DNA from: Lepas anatifera
Taxonomy: Eukaryota > Arthropoda > Thecostraca > Lepadidae
Assembly: GCA_034440635.1 (NCBI GenBank)
Contig: JAOTON010000767.1
Span: 1-64,000, forward strand
Direction: 5' to 3'
Length of the DNA: 64,000 nt
Shown here: positions 59,386-64,000 of the stretch, piece by piece
How positions within the stretch are numbered: the first letter of the stretch is position 1
Layout: each line of letters opens with the position of its first letter
The notes under the pieces: generated by a model
Databases searched by the model: none
Seen by the model: the letters and a program-made list of their open reading frames with translations, nothing else
What the model was told of the DNA's origin: nothing
Program-made: the position numbers and the translations under genes

Positions 59386-59662
59386 ATATAAAGCAAGAAT
59401 TTCAAACACTTTGCCGTCTGTCAGATATTTCACGGCCGCTTTCCTGTCTGAAAAAGAGATCGAACAATTCGCAGCAGCTTTGAATTTAAATAGAGACTCG
59501 CATGAGGCGAAGTGGAAAGAATTAGAATGGTTGTTTAGAAATTAATGATGCATGCCTATGGATATATGGAGCACAGTACCCCTGCCCCGTAGATGTACTC
59601 GGTATTGTTGCCATTTCATGGAATACCCGTACATACTTAATGAAAGAATAAAAACCCTTCAT
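59386..59662 (+). mobile_element. LINE ORF2 relic, extreme C-terminus and 3' end
   Basis: Reads IYKARISNTLPSVRYFTAAF, then EKEIEQFAAALNLNRDSHEA and KWKELEWLFRN-stop at 59545, compatible with the final helices of a LINE ORF2. A possible AATAAA lies at 59646. It appears to continue the relic that stops near 55927. Confidence 0.5.
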
Positions 59663-60475
59663 CGTCCCTGGCTGATGACTGCCGCCCCTGGCCGATAACT
59701 GTCGCCCCCAGTTGATAACTGCCACCCCCTGGCTGATGGCTTCCGCCCCTGGCTGATCCTGCCGCCCCCTAACTGATAATTGCTGCCCCTGACTGATCAC
59801 TGCCGCCCCTGGTGGATTAATAATTGCCACCCCTGACAGATAACTGCCGCCCCTGGCTGATCACTGCCACCCCATGGCTGATCACTGCCACCCCATGGCT
59901 GATCACTGTCATCCCCTGACCGATAACTTCCGCCCCTTGGCCGTTAAATTCCACCCCTGGCTGATCACTGCCGCGCCCTAGCAGATAACTGCCGCCCCCT
60001 AACTGATAACTGCCACCCCCTGACTGATAACTGCCGCCCCTTGGCTGATAACTGCCGCCCATGGCTGATTACTGCCGCTGCATTACTGATAAAGGCCGCC
60101 CCCTGACTGATAACTACCTCCCCCTGGCTGATATTTGTCACCCCTAGCTGATCGCTGCCACACCTGGCTGATCACTTCCGCCCCTGGCTGTTCACTGCCG
60201 CCCCCTGACTGATAGCTGCCGCCCCTGGCTGATCACTGCCACCCCTGGTGTAATGATAACTGCCACCCCCAGACAGATAACTGTCGCCCATGGCTGATTA
60301 CTTCCGCCCCATGGCTGATCACAGCCGCCCCCTGGCTGATCACTGCCGCTCCCTAACTGATTACTGCGGCCCCCTGGCTGATAACTCCCGCCCCTGGCTG
60401 ATCACTGCCGCCCCTGACTGATCACTGCCTCCCCCTGGCTGATCACTGCCGGCCCTGGTTCATCACTGACGTCTC
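59663..60475. repeat. 20-bp minisatellite, about 40 degenerate units
   Basis: Tandem ~20-bp unit with consensus CTGCCGCCCCTGGCTGATCA and variants (GATAACTGCC, CCCCCTGACTG, CCATGGCTG). The minus-strand open frame 59817-60062 is a product of the repeat. Confidence 0.95.
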
Positions 60476-60897
60476 CTGGGGCAATGAGCATTCTGGGGAT
60501 ATCTGGACAATGAGGGTTCTGGGGGCATCTTTCTGTGGATATCACTAGCATCATGTCATATCAGAGGAGCGTTAATTTTAATGTTATTTATTCATTGTAG
60601 TAGTCTTCAGCCTTTACATAACATCGACCTTCATGTTCCCTAGTTTCTGAGCTTAGTGTGTCGTGTGAAATTGTCTATGCCATTTCTTAGTATTTGTATT
60701 TCATTTCCTTATTTATTCATTTTGCATGTGGATAACATAACCTTCGGGTACCATTTTCACAACCTGACCTGTTTTACCACCTGATTTGTTGAAACTCGTG
60801 CGGAAATGTCCTTTTTACGTATTTTATGTAGTGTTATGGCCGCCGTATGACCTTAGATGTCGGCGCCCCCTAAAATCCCAAATATGATGATGGACCA
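60476..60897. other. AT-rich spacer between minisatellite blocks
   Basis: No ORF or element recognised. A short repeated phrase TTCTGGGG(A/G)(T/C)AT occurs near 60490-60530. Confidence 0.45.
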
Positions 60898-61103
60898 TCT
60901 CCCGGCTGATCACTGCCGCCCCTGGTTCAGCATTCCCGCCCTAATTCATGCCGCTTCTGGCTCATCGCAGCTGTCCCCGTCCCCGGCATACTTTGACCCG
61001 AATGCGCACCGCCCCGACCGACTCATCACTGCCACCCCTGGTTCGTCACTGCCGCCCCCTGGCTATCATCACTGTCTCCCCTGGTTTATACCTGCCGCCC
61101 TTA
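60898..61103. repeat. Second block of the 20-bp minisatellite
   Basis: Degenerate units of the same repeat (GGCTGATCACTGCCGCCCCTGG). The array seems to continue past A6, since 62137-62180 reads TCATTGCTGCCCTGC and CACCGCCCATGGCTAC. A6 is therefore inserted into it at a TTAA. Confidence 0.8.
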
Positions 61104-62136
61104 TTAACCCGCGCCCCACCGGGGGTCCGGCGCCACCTTCGCCCCACCGGGGGGCCATCGATGGCCCCCCTCTAACTCCGAAAATATGGGCGTTAGCGCA
61201 AATCTGCAAAGTGCAATAGAAAGCTCGCGTGAATTCAGTAAGAAATTACTTCGCATGTTTTAGTGCTCAGGTCAATGGTTTGACCTCCAGAGGTCAAATT
61301 AGGTCAAGATCGGCTATTTTCACTCAAATATGCAATGATTAAGCAAACTGGGCATAACTCTTATGCCATTAGAGCTATTGAGACCTGGTAAAGTACATTT
61401 GATAGCAAATTTCCAGTACTTTTTCCGCTATGTGGAACGTAAAGACCTCCCGCCAGTGGTTTGACCGCCAGAGGTCACCTCGTGACCTAATATGACCTGA
61501 GGTCACAAAAGGTCACAAAGTGACCTTGCCGTATATCAAATGAAAGCCAGTGACAAGACAAACACGATGATGTTTGTTTCACCGCTCTAGCTCAATTAGG
61601 TCAAAAGTTATTGTCAAAATACTGTTTTTGACCTCTGGTGACCTTGGATGACCTTGGAAAAGTCAAAGGGCAAATATGACCCCTGGGATCCGTGAAAGGG
61701 TGTCCAAAAACGTTGCTCTGAGCAGTCTGAGTATTTGCAATCATTTTTGTGGCTTTTATATCATGAAATAGCTTTTCCCCATGCTTTTACAACGGGAGAG
61801 GTCGCCTCGTGACCTGACCTCAGGGCACGAAATAAAAAAATCCCGGATATACACCTTGTAGACCCTGGAGGGGTCATGAAGTGTAGGAAGTTTCAAATCG
61901 ATCGACTCAGAAATGTAGCTCTTACAGAGCTCTAAAGTGAAGTGAGGTGACCTTGGTTGACCTCGTCTGGTGACCTGACCTTGGGTGACCCGGGGTAAAA
62001 AATTTCAGAGATGATGGGAAAATGATGCAGTGAGAGGTAGAGCCCTCAACCGCGGTGCTGCGCCTCGTCGTTTTTCTGCTATCCCGGAAAAACCTTAGGG
62101 GGGCCATCGATGGCCCCCCGGTGGGGCGAGGGTTAA
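61104..62136 (+). mobile_element. Family A TTAA element A6, full length
   Basis: Best-preserved A copy: TTAACCCGCGCCCCACC left, GGTGGGGCGAGGGTTAA right, CCATCGATGG palindrome with G/C runs intact at both ends. Typical half-site series: TTTGACCTCCAGAGGTCAAA at 61279-61298; AGGTCA-CCTCG-TGACCT-AATA-TGACCT at about 61473-61499; three TGACCT-type sites at 10-bp intervals at about 61630-61655. No transposase. Confidence 0.95.
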
Positions 62137-62195
62137 TCATTGCTGCCCTGCTTCACACCGCCCATGGCTACTCAATGTTGTCCCTGTTTTTTTAA

Positions 62196-63435
62196 TTAAC
62201 ACGCGCGTTGACGGGAGGGCGGGTACCCGCCCCCCTCGGGTTTTTTTCGGAGAGAGTAGAAAAACGGCGGCGCGTAGCGCCGCCGTACTTTGTACCTTTT
62301 CCCTCATCATTTTTACAACTTCTGTGAAAATTTTAACCCGCGCCCCACCGGGGGTCCGGCGCCACCTTCGCCCCACCGGTGGGGGGCCATCGATGGCCCC
62401 CCCTCTAACTCCGAAAATATGGGCGTTAGCGCAAATCTGCAAAGTGCAATAGAAAGCTCGCGTGAATTCAGTAAGAAATTACTTCGTATGTTTTAGTGCT
62501 TAGGTCAATGGTTTGACCTCCAGAGGTCAAATTAGGTCAAGATCGGTTATTTTCACTCAAATATGCAATGATTAAGCAAACTGGGCATAACTCTTATGTC
62601 ATTAGAGCTATTGAGGCCTGGTAAAGTACATTTGATAGCAAATTGCCAGTACTTTTTCCGTTATGTGGAACGTAAAGACCTCCCGCCAGTGGTTTGACCT
62701 CCAGAGGTCACCTCGTGACCTAATATGACCTAAGGTCACGAAAGGTCAAAAAGTGACCTTGCCGTATATCAAATGAAAGCCAGTGACAAGACAAACACGA
62801 TGGTGTTTGTTTCACCGCTCTAGCTCAATTAGGTCAAAAGTTATGGTCAAAATAATGTTTTTCACCTCTGGTGACCTTGGATGACCTTGGAAAAGTCAAA
62901 GGGCAAATATGACACCTGGGATCCGTGAAAGGGTGTCCAAAAACGTTGTTCTGATCAGTCTGAGTATTTGCAATTATTTTTGTGGCTTTTATATCATGAA
63001 ACAACTTTTCCCCATGCTTTTCCAATGGGAGAGGTCGCCTCGTGACCTGACCTCAGGGCACGAAATCGAAAAATCCCGGATATACACCTTATGGACCCTG
63101 GAGGGGTTATGAAGTGTAAGAAGTTTCAAATTGATCGACTTTGAAATGTAGCTCTTACAGAGCTCTAAAGGTGAAGTGAGGTGACCTTGGTTGACCTCGT
63201 CTGGTGACCTGACCTTGGGTGACCCGGGGTAAAAAATTTCAGGGATGATGGGAAAATGATGCAGTGAGAGGTAGAGCCCTCAAACGCGGTGCTGCGCCCC
63301 GTCGTTTTTCTGCTATCCCGGAAAAACCTTAGGGGGGGCCATCGATGGCCCCCGGTGGGGCGAGGGTTAAGGTTAGGTCATCTCAGGTCAGGTCACCAGT
63401 ACAGGTCAAGTGACCCGACCTCAAAAAAAGTTTAA
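62196..63435 (-). mobile_element. Family B element B9, interrupted by A7 and A8
   Basis: Begins TTAACACGCGCGTTGACGGG with GGGCGGGTACCCGCCC and the CGGCGGCGCGTAGCGCCGCC stem, runs to AAAATTTTAA (62336) where A7 sits, resumes at GGTTAGGTCATCTCAGG (63371) and stops at AAAAAGTTTAA (63435) where A8 begins. In intact B copies both junctions read through a single TTAA. The remainder would lie beyond the window. Confidence 0.88.
62333..63370 (+). mobile_element. Family A TTAA element A7, nested in B9
   Basis: Full-length copy, TTAACCCGCGCCCCACC to GGTGGGGCGAGGGTTAA, both CCATCGATGG palindromes present. Close to A6 and A8. Confidence 0.94.
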
Positions 63436-64000
63436 CCCGCGCCCCACCGGGGGTCCGGCGCCACCTTCGCCCCACCGGGGGCCATCGATGGCCCCCCTCT
63501 AACTCCGAAAATATGGGCGTTAGTGCAAATCTGCAAAGTGCAATAGAAAGCTCGCGTGAATTCAGTAAGAAATTACTTCGCATGTTTTAGTGCTCAGGTC
63601 AATGGTTTGACCTCCAGAGTTCAAATTAGGTCAAGATCGGCTATTTTCACTCAAATATGCAATGATTAAGCAAACTGGGCATAACTCTTATGTCATTAGA
63701 GCTATTGAGGCCTGGTAAAGTACATTTGATAGCAAATTTCCAATACATTTTCCGCTATGTGGAACGTAAAGACCTCCCGCCAGTGGTTTGGCCGCCAGAG
63801 GTCACCTCGTGACCTAATATGACCTGAGGTCACGAAAGGTCAAAAAGTGACCTTGCCGTATATCAAATGAAAGCCAGTGACAAGACAAACACGATGGTGT
63901 TTGTTTCACCGCTCTAGCTCAATTAGGTCAAAAGTTATGGTCAAAATAATGTTTTTCACCTCTGGTGACCTTGGATGACCTTGGAAAAGTCAAAGGGCAA
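63432..64000 (+). mobile_element. Family A TTAA element A8, cut by the window end
   Basis: First 569 bp of an A copy with an intact left terminus and palindrome, nested in B9. It shares small differences with A7 (GTTATGGTCAAAATAATG), so the two are probably close relatives. Confidence 0.93.

Noticed and set aside
59817..60062. Minus-strand Gly/Ser/Gln-rich repeat peptide
   Set aside because: Produced by the 20-bp minisatellite; no start context or flanking exons.
7706..64000. Families A to E as cut-down LTR or viral elements
   Set aside because: No primer-binding site, polypurine tract or protein traces; inverted (not direct) termini and TTAA duplication indicate DNA transposition.

Overview
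The window is non-viral eukaryotic nuclear DNA, almost certainly from an arthropod and most likely a crustacean. The evidence is three spliced genes for RR-type (chitin_bind_4) cuticle proteins, short phase-0 introns with GT...AG ends, GC-rich exons in AT-richer surroundings, and a very high density of short interspersed repeats. A barnacle-like crustacean would fit, but the sequence alone does not prove a taxon.

Layout. 1-2900: an imperfect ~0.8-kb duplication followed by a 46-bp minisatellite. 2.9-7.7 kb: unique sequence with no supported gene and a (CT)n tract. 7.7-34.3 kb: a repeat landscape of TTAA-flanked non-autonomous DNA elements (called families A to G here), a tRNA-derived SINE, hAT-like MITEs, two long inverted-repeat elements and a LINE relic. 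34.4-55.0 kb: three paralogous cuticle-protein genes on the + strand (35403-38387, 43662-45590, 53390-54384), with further TTAA elements between and inside them. 55.2-59.6 kb: a decayed LINE ORF2 that appears split by a ~3.4-kb insert carrying an intronless copy of tubulin-folding cofactor E (Tbce) with one premature stop. 59.7-61.1 kb: a 20-bp minisatellite. 61.1-64 kb: more TTAA elements, two of them inserted into a third.

Main result. More than a third of the window is made of elements that share one plan although their sequences differ. They have TTAA at both outer edges, a GC-rich terminal inverted repeat, and a perfect or near-perfect palindrome near each end. The palindrome is the same at both ends of one family but differs between families. 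The interior is rich in AGGTCA/TGACCT, often spaced as DR4. None carries a transposase ORF. Several insertions can be undone by eye, because a paralogous or uninterrupted empty site with a single TTAA is present in this window. This points to piggyBac-type TTAA target duplication. AGGTCA is the canonical nuclear-receptor half-site, and an extended half-site (TGAAGGTCA) lies at a fixed distance from the TATA box in all three cuticle-gene promoters. Whether the elements act as a mobile source of hormone-response sites is inference, not something the sequence proves.

Only four protein-coding loci are supported: three cuticle genes and the Tbce-like copy. LINE relics add protein-like fragments. 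Most other open frames are repeat artefacts or chance.
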